A DNA stretch of 64,000 nucleotides, taken from Sphingobium ummariense RL-3. Lineage in GTDB: Bacteria; Pseudomonadota; Alphaproteobacteria; Sphingomonadales; Sphingomonadaceae. The stretch lies in assembly GCF_000447205.1 (NCBI RefSeq), contig NZ_AUWY01000120.1:124001-188000 (forward strand), given 5' to 3'. A program made the position numbers and the translations under genes. The notes under the pieces were generated by a model. The model made no database searches. It saw nothing but the letters and a program-made list of their open reading frames with translations, and had not been told where the DNA came from. How positions within the stretch are numbered: the stretch's first letter is position 1; every line of letters begins with the position of its first letter. Positions 24,100 through 32,005 of this stretch are shown in pieces.

Positions 24100-24786
24100 C
24101 TATGCCCTTTGCGCGTCGCCTCCAGGCTCATGGCCGGCGGGAGCCGGGGCGCCTCCCGGTCCGTAAGCGCGCATGAAGACGTCCAGCGCCACCGAGGCAT
24201 CCTTCATGATCATTTCCGGCGTCGCCTTATCGATCTGCCCGAAGACAAGCTTCTGGTGGCAGCCCGACATGCACAGCACCGTCAGGATACGCGACGCTTC
24301 CTCGGCGTCCGCCCGGCGTAGCTGGCCACGATCCATCGCCCCTTTCAGGAAGGTGGCGATCAACTGGCGCGTATGGCGCGGGGCATGCTTGTAGAATATC
24401 CGGCCCATCTCCGGGAAGCGGCTTGCTTCGGAGATTACCAGCCGGTGCAGCGCGATCGCCTGGGGCGAGGTGAGCTTCTCCATCAGGCTGATGCACGCGC
24501 GACGAAGAGTAGGAACCAGTTCGCCGCACGGGTCGAGGATTTCGGAGAGCCGCGCGCGATAGGCGGTCGTCGCCTGGTCCAGTACGGCCGAGAACAGCTC
24601 CTCCTTCGACGGGAAGTAGCTCCAGAGCGTGCCCTTCGATCCGCCGAGCGCCGCGGCGATCCCGGACATGGTGGTGCCGGCATAGCCATGTTCGAGGAAG
24701 TAGCCGGCGGCCACGTCCAATATGGCTTCGCGCCGATCGCGGCGCTTCGCCTCGCGGCGGCTGAGGATGGGGCAGTCGGACGTCAT
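24100..24786 (-). CDS. TetR/AcrR family regulator of the efflux operon
   Basis: A 228-residue TetR repressor. The helix-turn-helix is at about 15-60 (RREAILDVAAGYFLEHGYAGTTMSGIAAALGGSKGTLWSYFPSKEELFSAV), and the C-terminal TetR_C_7-like ligand domain has RLVISEASRFPEMGRIFYKHAP. It is divergent from the NodT-EmrA-EmrB genes and is probably their local repressor, using the inverted repeats between the genes. ATG at 24786 is chosen as the last start before the helix-turn-helix; the upstream in-frame part runs into the divergent promoter. It ends where the remnant of the previous gene stops. Confidence 0.9.
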   Translation of the reverse strand: MTSDCPILSRREAKRRDRREAILDVAAGYFLEHGYAGTTMSGIAAALGGSKGTLWSYFPSKEELFSAVLDQATTAYRARLSEILDPCGELVPTLRRACISLMEKLTSPQAIALHRLVISEASRFPEMGRIFYKHAPRHTRQLIATFLKGAMDRGQLRRADAEEASRILTVLCMSGCHQKLVFGQIDKATPEMIMKDASVALDVFMRAYGPGGAPAPAGHEPGGDAQRA

Positions 24787-24793
24787 TTGAAAT

Positions 24794-24870
24794 CGTACTC
24801 TACAGTACGCTAAATTGGTTGACAAGGCCATGCGAGCGGGGCATGGCACATTCCCATACCAAATAGTACG
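24794..24870. promoter_or_regulatory. TetR operator-like palindrome and second half-site in efflux promoter
   Basis: A perfect inverted repeat CGTACT-CTAC-AGTACG lies at 24794-24809 in the 97-base gap between the divergent tetR and efflux genes. The same half-site AGTACG recurs at 24865-24870, just before the efflux start, within AAATAGTACGGTTT. Both are likely binding sites for the divergent TetR protein, by position and symmetry. Confidence 0.6.
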
Positions 24871-24883
24871 GTTTTCTATCTCC

Positions 24884-26383
24884 ATGAGTCGCACCGCTTT
24901 TTCCGCACGAAAGCTGATGATGGTGGCCGCCCTGCTGCTGTCGGGCTGCGCCGTGCCTGATCTGGGGCCACGCCCCGAACCCCGTACGGCCGCCTCCGTC
25001 GAATCGCGCCAGAGCCTGGCCGCAGATGCCACCGACTGGCCCGCCGAGGACTGGTGGTCGGTCTATGGCGATACGCAGCTTTCCACCCTGATGGAGGAGG
25101 GGATCCGCAACGCGCCGGACATGGCCGCCGCCGCTGCGCGGTTCAGTCAGGCGGCCGCCGCGGCGCGCCAGGCGGGCGCCGCGCTGGCGCCTACGGTCGA
25201 TCTCAACGCTTCGGCCGGGGGAACCAAGCAAAGCTACAATATGGGCATGCCCAAGGAGTTCGTGCCGAAGGGGATATTGGGCACCGGCAACATCGCGCTC
25301 GATTTCGGCTTCGATCTTGACCTGTGGGGCAGGAACCGCGCCGCGCTGGCCGCCGCCACGTCGCAGGCGCGGGCCGCGGAGATCGACCAGCGGCAGGCGC
25401 GGCTGGTCCTGACCACCGGCATCGCCGACGCCTATGCCGACCTTGCCCGCCTGTTCGACGAGCGCGACATCCGGCAGCGCGCGCTGGACATCCGCCTGTC
25501 CAGCCAGAAGCTGGTGTCGGATCGGCAGAAGAACGGGCTGGAGACCCGGGGCAACCTGCGCCAGTCCGATGCGACCGTGGCGTCCGCCCGCGCACAGCTG
25601 TCGGCCATCGACCAGCAGATTGCGCTGCGCCGGCACCAGATCGCGGCGCTGATCGGCGCCGGCCCGGATCGGGGCCTGTCTATCGCGCGGCCGCAGGTCG
25701 GCGCGCTGCGCCCGCTGGGCCTGCCCGCCGATGTCACGACAAATCTTGTGGTCCGCCGGCCTGATGTCGCTGCTGCGCTGGCCCGCACCGAGGCTGCCGC
25801 AAAGCGTATCGACGTGGCGCGGGCGGACTTCTTCCCGGCCATCCGCCTCAGCGCACTGGTGGGGGTGCAGTCGCTGGGCTACGAGACGTTGTTCAACGGC
25901 GCAGGCATCTCCGGCAGCTCCACTCCCTTCGTGAACAACCTGTTCGAAAAGGACTCGCTATACGGCAATGCCGGGCCTGCGATCAGCCTGCCAATCTTTC
26001 ACGGCGGTGCGATCAAGGCGCAGTATCGCAACGCCCGCGCGCAATATGACGAGGCGGTGGCAACCTATGACAAGGCCGTGCTCGGCGCCTATCAGGAGGT
26101 GGCGGATGCCGTCACGTCGCGCCGCATGATCGACCAGCGGCTGGTGGACGCCCGCGCCGCGGTCACCGCTTCGGAGGATGCCTATGCCATAGCGCGCAAG
26201 CGCTACGAAGGCGGCCTTTCCACCTATCTCGATGTCCTGAACGTGGAAAACCAGCTGCTTGATACGCGCCAGACGGTCGCGGATCTGGAAGCCAGCGCAT
26301 TTTCCACCGACATTGCCCTCATTCGCGCGCTGGGCGGCGGCTTCGCCGCCGGCGCCTTGCCCAAGGATCAACCCCATGGCTGA
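24884..26383 (+). CDS. NodT-type outer-membrane efflux lipoprotein
   Basis: A 499-residue TolC-like outer-membrane factor of the OprM/NodT family. The lipobox is LLSGC with Cys22; a repeated helical/strand pattern follows, with WWSVYGDTQLSTLMEEG and, in the second half, ARADFFPAIRLSALVGVQ and the conserved RYEGGLSTYLDVLNVENQLLDTRQ. It forms the exit duct of the efflux complex with the EmrA- and EmrB-type proteins encoded next. Its stop overlaps the next start, so they are coupled. Regulation is probably by the divergent TetR protein. Confidence 0.92.
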   Translation: MSRTAFSARKLMMVAALLLSGCAVPDLGPRPEPRTAASVESRQSLAADATDWPAEDWWSVYGDTQLSTLMEEGIRNAPDMAAAAARFSQAAAAARQAGAALAPTVDLNASAGGTKQSYNMGMPKEFVPKGILGTGNIALDFGFDLDLWGRNRAALAAATSQARAAEIDQRQARLVLTTGIADAYADLARLFDERDIRQRALDIRLSSQKLVSDRQKNGLETRGNLRQSDATVASARAQLSAIDQQIALRRHQIAALIGAGPDRGLSIARPQVGALRPLGLPADVTTNLVVRRPDVAAALARTEAAAKRIDVARADFFPAIRLSALVGVQSLGYETLFNGAGISGSSTPFVNNLFEKDSLYGNAGPAISLPIFHGGAIKAQYRNARAQYDEAVATYDKAVLGAYQEVADAVTSRRMIDQRLVDARAAVTASEDAYAIARKRYEGGLSTYLDVLNVENQLLDTRQTVADLEASAFSTDIALIRALGGGFAAGALPKDQPHG

Positions 26384-27527
26384 TGCCGCCCCCGAATTCA
26401 CCGCCGATGCCGGCCAGACCGACGAGAAGGCCAGCCGCATGGCGACGCGCCGGACCTGGCTGCTGCGCCTGGCGGCCGCGATCGCGATCGTCGGTCTGAT
26501 CTATGCCGCCTGGTACTTTCTGGTCGGGCGCAACCATGTCAGCACCGACAACGCCTATGTGAACGCCGAAATGGCGCAGGTGACGCCGCTGATTTCCGCC
26601 CAGGTGACGCAGGTGCTGGTCAGCGACACCCAGACGGTGAAGCGGGGCGACGTGCTCGTGCGTCTCGACCCCACCGATGCCCGCATCGCCGTGGCCCAGG
26701 CGGAGGCGGACCTGGCCGAGGCACGGCGGCGCTTCCGTCAGACTTCGGCGACCAGCAGCTCGCTCGCGGCGCAGGTGACGGCGCGGGGTTCCGACATCGC
26801 GCAGGCACGCGCACAGCTCGCCACCGCCCAGGCCGATTACGAGAAGGCGCGCATCGACCTGCAGCGTCGCGAGGCGCTGGCGCCCGATGGCGCCGTGTCG
26901 GGCGAGGAACTGACCAGTGCGCGCAACACCTTTGCATCGGCCAAGGCGGCGCTCGACCTTGCCCGAGCCGCGGTGGCGCAGGCCCAGGCCACGCGCGGCG
27001 CGGCTGAAGGGCAGCTGGAGGCCAATGATGCACTGGTGCGCGGATCGACCGAGGATACCGACCCGGCGGTGATGGCGGCCAAGGCGCGGCTCGACAATGC
27101 GAGGCTGGGCCTGGTCCGCACCGTCATCCGCGCACCGATCGACGGCGTGGTGACCCGGCGCCAGGTCCAGGTGGGGCAGCGCGTCGGCCAGGGTTCGCCG
27201 ATCATGAGCATCGTTCCGCTGTCGCAGGTCTATGTCGACGCCAACTTCAAGGAACGCCAGCTTCGCCGCGTGAAGGTGGGCATGCCCGCCACCGTCGTGG
27301 CGGACATCTATGGCGGCGGCGTGGTGTATCATGGCAAGGTCGTCGGCTTTTCCGGCGGCACCGGTTCCTCGCTGTCGCTGATTCCGGCGCAGAACGCGAC
27401 CGGCAACTGGATCAAGGTGGTGCAGCGCCTGCCGGTGCGGATCGCGCTCGACCCCAGGGAACTGGCGGAACATCCCTTGCGCGTGGGCCTGTCGACCGAG
27501 GTCGAGATCGACCTTTCGGGTAATTGA
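26376..27527 (+). CDS. HlyD/EmrA-type membrane fusion protein
   Basis: A 383-residue periplasmic adaptor. A single N-terminal membrane anchor (about 25-47, LAAAIAIVGLIYAAWYFLV) precedes a biotinyl-lipoyl half (NHVSTDNAYVNAEMAQVTPLISAQV), a long coiled-coil hairpin (about 105-210), and the returning lipoyl and beta-barrel parts (TVIRAPIDGVVTRRQVQVGQRVGQG, VYVDANFKERQL). It links the inner-membrane MFS pump to the NodT duct. ATG at 26376 overlaps the end of the NodT gene by eight bases. Confidence 0.93.
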   Translation: MADAAPEFTADAGQTDEKASRMATRRTWLLRLAAAIAIVGLIYAAWYFLVGRNHVSTDNAYVNAEMAQVTPLISAQVTQVLVSDTQTVKRGDVLVRLDPTDARIAVAQAEADLAEARRRFRQTSATSSSLAAQVTARGSDIAQARAQLATAQADYEKARIDLQRREALAPDGAVSGEELTSARNTFASAKAALDLARAAVAQAQATRGAAEGQLEANDALVRGSTEDTDPAVMAAKARLDNARLGLVRTVIRAPIDGVVTRRQVQVGQRVGQGSPIMSIVPLSQVYVDANFKERQLRRVKVGMPATVVADIYGGGVVYHGKVVGFSGGTGSSLSLIPAQNATGNWIKVVQRLPVRIALDPRELAEHPLRVGLSTEVEIDLSGN

Positions 27528-27535
27528 GGCCTCCC

Positions 27536-29068
27536 GTGGCAGACATCCCGTCCTGGGAGAGGCTTTCGCCCCGGCAGCGCACGCTCGCCGGACTGACGCT
27601 GGCCCTCGCCAACTTCATCGTCGTCCTAGACCTGACGATCGCCAATGTGTCGGTGCCGCATATCGCCGGCAATCTGGGCATCTCGCCCGATCAGGGCACA
27701 TGGGTGATCACGTCCTATGCCGTGGCGGAGGCGATCTGCGTGCCGCTGACGGGCTGGCTGGCGCAGCGCTTCGGTGCGCTTCGGCTGTTCGCGTTCGGCA
27801 TGGCGGGCTTCGGGCTTTTCTCGCTGCTCTGCGGCCTGTCCACGACGCTGGGCATGATCGTGGTATGCCGCATCGGCCAGGGGCTGTGCGGCGGGCCGCT
27901 GATGCCGATGTCCCAGACCCTGCTGCTGCGCGTCTTCCCGCCGGATCAACGCGGGCGGGCGATGGGCATGTGGGCGATGACGACGCTGCTGGGCCCCGCC
28001 ATCGGACCGATCGTCGGCGGCTACATCAGCGATAATTGGAGCTGGCACTGGATTTTCTTCATCAACGTCCCGATCACGGTGGTCTGCGTCCTGGCGGCCT
28101 TTGCCCTGCTGCGGCCGGTGGATACCGAAACCAGCAGGCAGCCCATCGACCGGGTCGGCCTGGCGCTGCTGATCTTCTGGATCGGCTCCCTTCAGATCAT
28201 GCTGGACATCGGGCGCGACCATGACTGGTTCGGCGATCCGCTGATCGTGATGCTCGCGGTCTTCGCGGGGATCGGCTTCTGCGTGTTCCTGATCTGGGAA
28301 GCGACGCAGGATCATCCGATCGTCGACCTGCGCGTATTCCGCCATTCCGGCTTCTCGTTCGGCGTGTTCGCGCTCTCGCTGTGTTTCGGCGCTTACTTCG
28401 CCAGCATCGTAGCCATCCCGCAATGGCTGCAGATATCCATGGGCTATACCGCCACGGACGCCGGGATCGTCACCGCCTTTACCGCGATGACCGCGCTCAC
28501 CACCTCCCCGATCGCCGCCCGGCTGCTGGGGAAGGTCGATTCGCGGGTGATGGTGGCGTGCGCCATCCTGTGGCTGGCCTGCATGTCGGTGCTCCGCGCT
28601 CACTGGAACACGTCGGCCGACTTCTGGACGCTTGCCCTGCCGCAGATATTGCAGGGTTTCGCCATGCCCTTCTTCTTCATTCCAATGACGACGCTGACGC
28701 TGGGCGCGGTCGAGCCGCAAGAAACGGCATCCGCCGCGGGCCTCCAAAATTTCCTGCGGACGATGGGGTCGGCAGTCGCGACGTCGCTGGTGCTGACCGG
28801 CTGGGGCGACGCGCAACGGGTGTCGCACAGCGAACTGGCGGGGGCGATCCAGCCCGAGCAGGCGCAGGCGCTGTTGTCCGGCGCCGGATTCTCCTCCGAA
28901 CAGATTCGTCAGACCATCGACAATCTGGTGAACCAGCAGGCCGCCGTCGTCGGGTTGAACTATATCTTCCTGATCACGGCCCTGGTGCTGGTGGCGAGCG
29001 CGACCCTGGTCATCCTGTCTCCCCGCCCCAAGCCGCCCGGTCAGGTCGACACGTCCGCCGCGCACTGA
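27536..29068 (+). CDS. DHA2-family drug efflux MFS transporter (EmrB-type)
   Basis: A 510-residue proton antiporter with 14 membrane segments. The family signatures include LANFIVVLDLTIANVSVPHIAGNLG in segment 1, GWLAQRFGALRLF, and GPLMPMSQTLLLRVFPPDQRGRAMG. As the third gene of the tripartite set it should pump hydrophobic compounds or antibiotics straight out of the cell. The start is taken as GTG at 27536, with a TGAGG ribosome-binding site; a TTG at 27524 overlapping the previous stop is the alternative. A TetR-controlled NodT-EmrA-EmrB set is a common alphaproteobacterial resistance module. Confidence 0.93.
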   Translation: MADIPSWERLSPRQRTLAGLTLALANFIVVLDLTIANVSVPHIAGNLGISPDQGTWVITSYAVAEAICVPLTGWLAQRFGALRLFAFGMAGFGLFSLLCGLSTTLGMIVVCRIGQGLCGGPLMPMSQTLLLRVFPPDQRGRAMGMWAMTTLLGPAIGPIVGGYISDNWSWHWIFFINVPITVVCVLAAFALLRPVDTETSRQPIDRVGLALLIFWIGSLQIMLDIGRDHDWFGDPLIVMLAVFAGIGFCVFLIWEATQDHPIVDLRVFRHSGFSFGVFALSLCFGAYFASIVAIPQWLQISMGYTATDAGIVTAFTAMTALTTSPIAARLLGKVDSRVMVACAILWLACMSVLRAHWNTSADFWTLALPQILQGFAMPFFFIPMTTLTLGAVEPQETASAAGLQNFLRTMGSAVATSLVLTGWGDAQRVSHSELAGAIQPEQAQALLSGAGFSSEQIRQTIDNLVNQQAAVVGLNYIFLITALVLVASATLVILSPRPKPPGQVDTSAAH

Positions 29069-29071
29069 CCG

Positions 29072-29611
29072 TCAGGATCGGTCCCGCTGCAGCGTTTCAA
29101 GGTCGGCGGGACGGTTGATATTGGGTAGCACCATGTCGGGCAGGGTGATGGTGCGCGCACCCGCCCGGCTGACCCATGCGCGGATCGACCGGTCCTCCGT
29201 CGCGGCGAGATGCGCGTCCAGCGCGTCAGAGAAGCCAACGGGCCAGCAGCCGGCGAGCGGCTGTCCCTGGAGCACGGCCGGCGCGTTGTCGATCAGCGCC
29301 GCCGCGAGCCGGGCGGGAAACACCGGCATATCGCAGCCGGTCGTCAGCACCGCGTCGAAGCCTCGTTCCCGCGCATGATGCAGCGCTGCTGCCAGCCCCC
29401 CGAGCGGCCCCAGATCGGGCGCCGGCCGGTCGGCCAAGGACAGCAGCCCCTCGACCGCCCGCCCGCACACCGCCACCGCTTCGACATGCGGCGCCAGCGC
29501 GGCGACGGCATGGTCCAGCAGGCTGCGCCCGTCCGCCATCAGCGCCCGCGCCTTGTCGCTCCCGAAGCGGCTGGATCGCCCGCCTGCCAGCACCGCGCCG
29601 AGCAGCCTCAT
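29072..29611 (-). CDS. mobA: Molybdenum cofactor guanylyltransferase
   Basis: A 179-residue nucleotidyltransferase. The N-terminal LGAVLAGGRSSRFGSDKA loop binds GTP, and TGCDMPVFPARLAA carries the metal-binding Asp. MobA attaches GMP to molybdopterin to give the bis-MGD form used by formate dehydrogenase, nitrate reductase and DMSO-reductase-type enzymes. The protein is short (usual size 190-210), with all of the core present. It overlaps the dehydratase gene upstream by four bases. FdhD, which also serves bis-MGD formate dehydrogenases, is encoded close by on the other strand. Confidence 0.9.
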   Translation of the reverse strand: MRLLGAVLAGGRSSRFGSDKARALMADGRSLLDHAVAALAPHVEAVAVCGRAVEGLLSLADRPAPDLGPLGGLAAALHHARERGFDAVLTTGCDMPVFPARLAAALIDNAPAVLQGQPLAGCWPVGFSDALDAHLAATEDRSIRAWVSRAGARTITLPDMVLPNINRPADLETLQRDRS

Positions 29612-30600
29612 CGCGCGTCCCCGGTCAGGATCGCGGCATAGGCGGCGGGATCGACATTGGCACCGGACACGACCACGACCGTCGCTCCCTCGGTTTCTGG
29701 CGCTAGACCCGCCAGCACGGCCGCCAGCGCCACCGCTCCGCCGGGCTCCACCACCAGCTTCAGCGCGGAGAAGGCGAAGCGCATCGCCTCCTTCACCTGT
29801 TCGTCGGTCACGGTGAGGCCACCCGACAGCAGCGCCCGGTTGATCGGGAAGGTAAGCGCGCCCGGCATCGGCGACAGCAGCGCATCGCAGATCGATCGAG
29901 CATCCGACGGCACGCTTTCCCGCACGCCGCTGCGCAGCGACCGCGCGGTGTCGTCGAAGGCGGTGGGTTCCACCGCATAGACGTCGATATCCGGCTGCCC
30001 GGCCTTCGCCGCCGTGGCGATGCCGGCGACGAGGCCGCCTCCGCCGCAGCAGACCAGGATCTGGCCCACCCGCGCGCCGGCCGCTTGCGCCTGTTCCAGG
30101 ATCTCCAGCCCTGCCGTGCCCTGGCCGGCTATGATATATGGGTCGTCGAAGGAAGGTACCAGTGTCGCTCCGCGTGCCTGCGCCAATGCGGTGGCGATTT
30201 CCTCGCGGCTCTGGGTGAAGCGGTCATAGGGCACGACCTCCGCACCCAGCGCGCGGGTGTTCGCGGTCTTGATGGCGGGCGCGTCGGACGGCATCACGAT
30301 CGTCGCGGGAATGCCCAGCATCCGCGCCGCGAAGGCGACGCCCTGGGCATGGTTGCCGGACGACCAGGCGACCACGCCCGCCGCTCGTTCGCGGGCATCC
30401 AGCCGGGCGAGCCGGTTGTAGGCACCGCGAAACTTGAATGACCCGCAATGCTGTGCGCCTTCGAATTTCACCAGCACGTGCCGTCCGCAGCGCTCGTTCA
30501 GCGCGGCATTCTCCACCAGCGGCGTGCGCACCGCCACCGGGGCGAGCAGCCGGGCGGCATCGGCGACATCGGCGGCGGAGATGGCGAGCGAATCGGACAT
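29608..30600 (-). CDS. Threonine/serine dehydratase family PLP enzyme
   Basis: A 330-residue fold-type II PLP enzyme. The cofactor lysine is in CGSFKFRGAYNRL, the asparagine loop is SSGNHAQGVAFAA, and the glycine-rich phosphate loop is CCGGGGLVAGIA. This is the catabolic threonine-dehydratase/serine-racemase type without a regulatory ACT domain, which makes 2-oxobutyrate or pyruvate plus ammonia. Serine racemase activity cannot be ruled out. ATG at 30600 is chosen because it starts the family N-terminus (SLAISAADVADAARLLAP). It is divergent from fdhD and overlaps mobA. Confidence 0.9.
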   Translation of the reverse strand: MSDSLAISAADVADAARLLAPVAVRTPLVENAALNERCGRHVLVKFEGAQHCGSFKFRGAYNRLARLDARERAAGVVAWSSGNHAQGVAFAARMLGIPATIVMPSDAPAIKTANTRALGAEVVPYDRFTQSREEIATALAQARGATLVPSFDDPYIIAGQGTAGLEILEQAQAAGARVGQILVCCGGGGLVAGIATAAKAGQPDIDVYAVEPTAFDDTARSLRSGVRESVPSDARSICDALLSPMPGALTFPINRALLSGGLTVTDEQVKEAMRFAFSALKLVVEPGGAVALAAVLAGLAPETEGATVVVVSGANVDPAAYAAILTGDAR

Positions 30601-30705
30601 GCGGCTTTCCCTTGTTGCTGCATCCGTCAGTAAGGGGGCAGCGGCGGTCCGCAACAGCCGGGGAGGGGGCATTGGCATCGCGCCGGGGCGGGCTATATCC
30701 GGCGG

Positions 30706-31512
30706 ATGGCGACACAAGCGATCGATCCCGCGGGCGAGCGGCCCTTCACCCAGCTGACCCCCGATGGAGATGCGGCGCCGATCAGGCGCATGCTGGCGGA
30801 GGAGGTGCCCGTCGCCATCGAGTTCGACGGGGTCGGCTATGCCGTGCTGATGGCAACGCCGCAGCATGTCGAAGAGCTGGTGCAAGGCTTTGCGCTGTCC
30901 GAGCGGCTTGTCGAGCCCCAGGACGCGCCTTTCGATGTCGATGTCCATATCGCGCCGCAGGGGCTGGTCGCGCGCGCGACCCTGCCCGCCGGGCGGGCGG
31001 AAAGGCTGCTGGCGCGGGTCCGGCACCGGGCGACCGATTCCTCCTGCGGGCTTTGCGGCATAGAGAATCTCGAGCAGGCGCTGCGCCCTCTGCCCCAGGT
31101 CGAGGCACGCAGTTGCGCGGACCGCGTCGCGATCTTCCGCGCGCTAGCGGGTCTGGAGGCGCAGCAGCCGCTCAACCGCGCGACCGGCGCTGCCCATGCC
31201 GCCGCCTGGGCCGATGCCACGGGTACGATCCGGCTGGTGCGGGAGGATGTCGGGCGCCACAACGCCTTTGACAAGCTGGTGGGCTCCATGCGCCGGACGG
31301 ATGCGGATTGGGACGGCGGCTTTGCGCTGCTGTCCTCGCGCTGTTCCTACGAACTGGTCGAGAAGGCGGTGCTGAGTGGATGTCCGTTGCTGGTCACCAT
31401 CTCCGCCCCCACCAGTCTTGCCGTTGAGCGCGCCGCCGTCGCCGGCTTGCCGTTGGTAGTGCTGGCGCGGGGTGATGCGGTGCTGGCGAGCCCGGGGGCG
31501 GCGACTGGATAG
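30706..31512 (+). CDS. fdhD: Formate dehydrogenase accessory sulfurtransferase FdhD
   Basis: A 268-residue FdhD protein. The sulfur-carrying cysteine motif is DSSCGLCGIENLEQAL (about 105-120), and the C-terminal half has REDVGRHNAFDKLVG and LSSRCSYELVEKAVLSGCPLLVTISAPTSLAVE. FdhD moves sulfur from a cysteine desulfurase to the molybdenum cofactor so that formate dehydrogenase becomes active. No formate dehydrogenase structural gene is in this window; the partner gene must be elsewhere. The mobA gene nearby supports a molybdoenzyme maturation role. Confidence 0.94.
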   Translation: MATQAIDPAGERPFTQLTPDGDAAPIRRMLAEEVPVAIEFDGVGYAVLMATPQHVEELVQGFALSERLVEPQDAPFDVDVHIAPQGLVARATLPAGRAERLLARVRHRATDSSCGLCGIENLEQALRPLPQVEARSCADRVAIFRALAGLEAQQPLNRATGAAHAAAWADATGTIRLVREDVGRHNAFDKLVGSMRRTDADWDGGFALLSSRCSYELVEKAVLSGCPLLVTISAPTSLAVERAAVAGLPLVVLARGDAVLASPGAATG

Positions 31513-31630
31513 CGGATGACATTCGAAGACCAGCCGATACGGACGACACGGCCTTCCGGCGCGGTGATCCCAAGCGTTGGCATCCGGCTTGGCAACGCCG
31601 CGTCATTCCCCTATGGGCCACCGCATAGCG

Positions 31631-31818
31631 CGCCGGTGCCCTTTATGGGCTGAAAACGGGAATGCGGTGCGGGCCTTGCAAGGCCCCATTCCGCGGCTGT
31701 CCCTGCAACTGTGAGCGGTGAGTGCGATGTGCCGTGGTCCGCAAGGACCGGCCACTGGGCGAGGCCCGGGAAGGCTGGCGCATCGTGCCCTGACCCGCGA
31801 GCCAGGAGACCTGCCGGA
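31631..31818 (+). promoter_or_regulatory. Cobalamin riboswitch (B12 element)
   Basis: The 493-base gap between fdhD and btuB holds a classic cobalamin element. The conserved blocks are, in order: GGTGCC near 31635, GGGCTGAAAACGGGAA (31648 onward), GGCTGTCCCTGCAACTGTGAGC (31695 onward), GCCACTGG near 31751, GGGAAGGCTGG near 31768, and the B12 box GCCAGGAGACCTGCC at 31801-31815. B12 binding should stop btuB expression. The remaining bases to 32005 are GC-rich leader with the btuB ribosome-binding site (GGGGGAAGAG); no further gene is seen there. Confidence 0.95.
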
Positions 31819-32005
31819 GCGTGTCGCTCTTGCCCACGCGTCCAGGGGATGGCCGGGGCACGGTGTCTTTCCGTCTGAGCGACGACCGAGCGGCATGGGG
31901 CCGCACGGCGCGCGGAACGGACGGTGGCGTCCCGTCGGTCCCGCATGCCGGCCGCTCAGGCGGTGCCCCGCCGCAGTCGCGTGGCGCCGGGGGGAAGAGA
32001 CTTAC

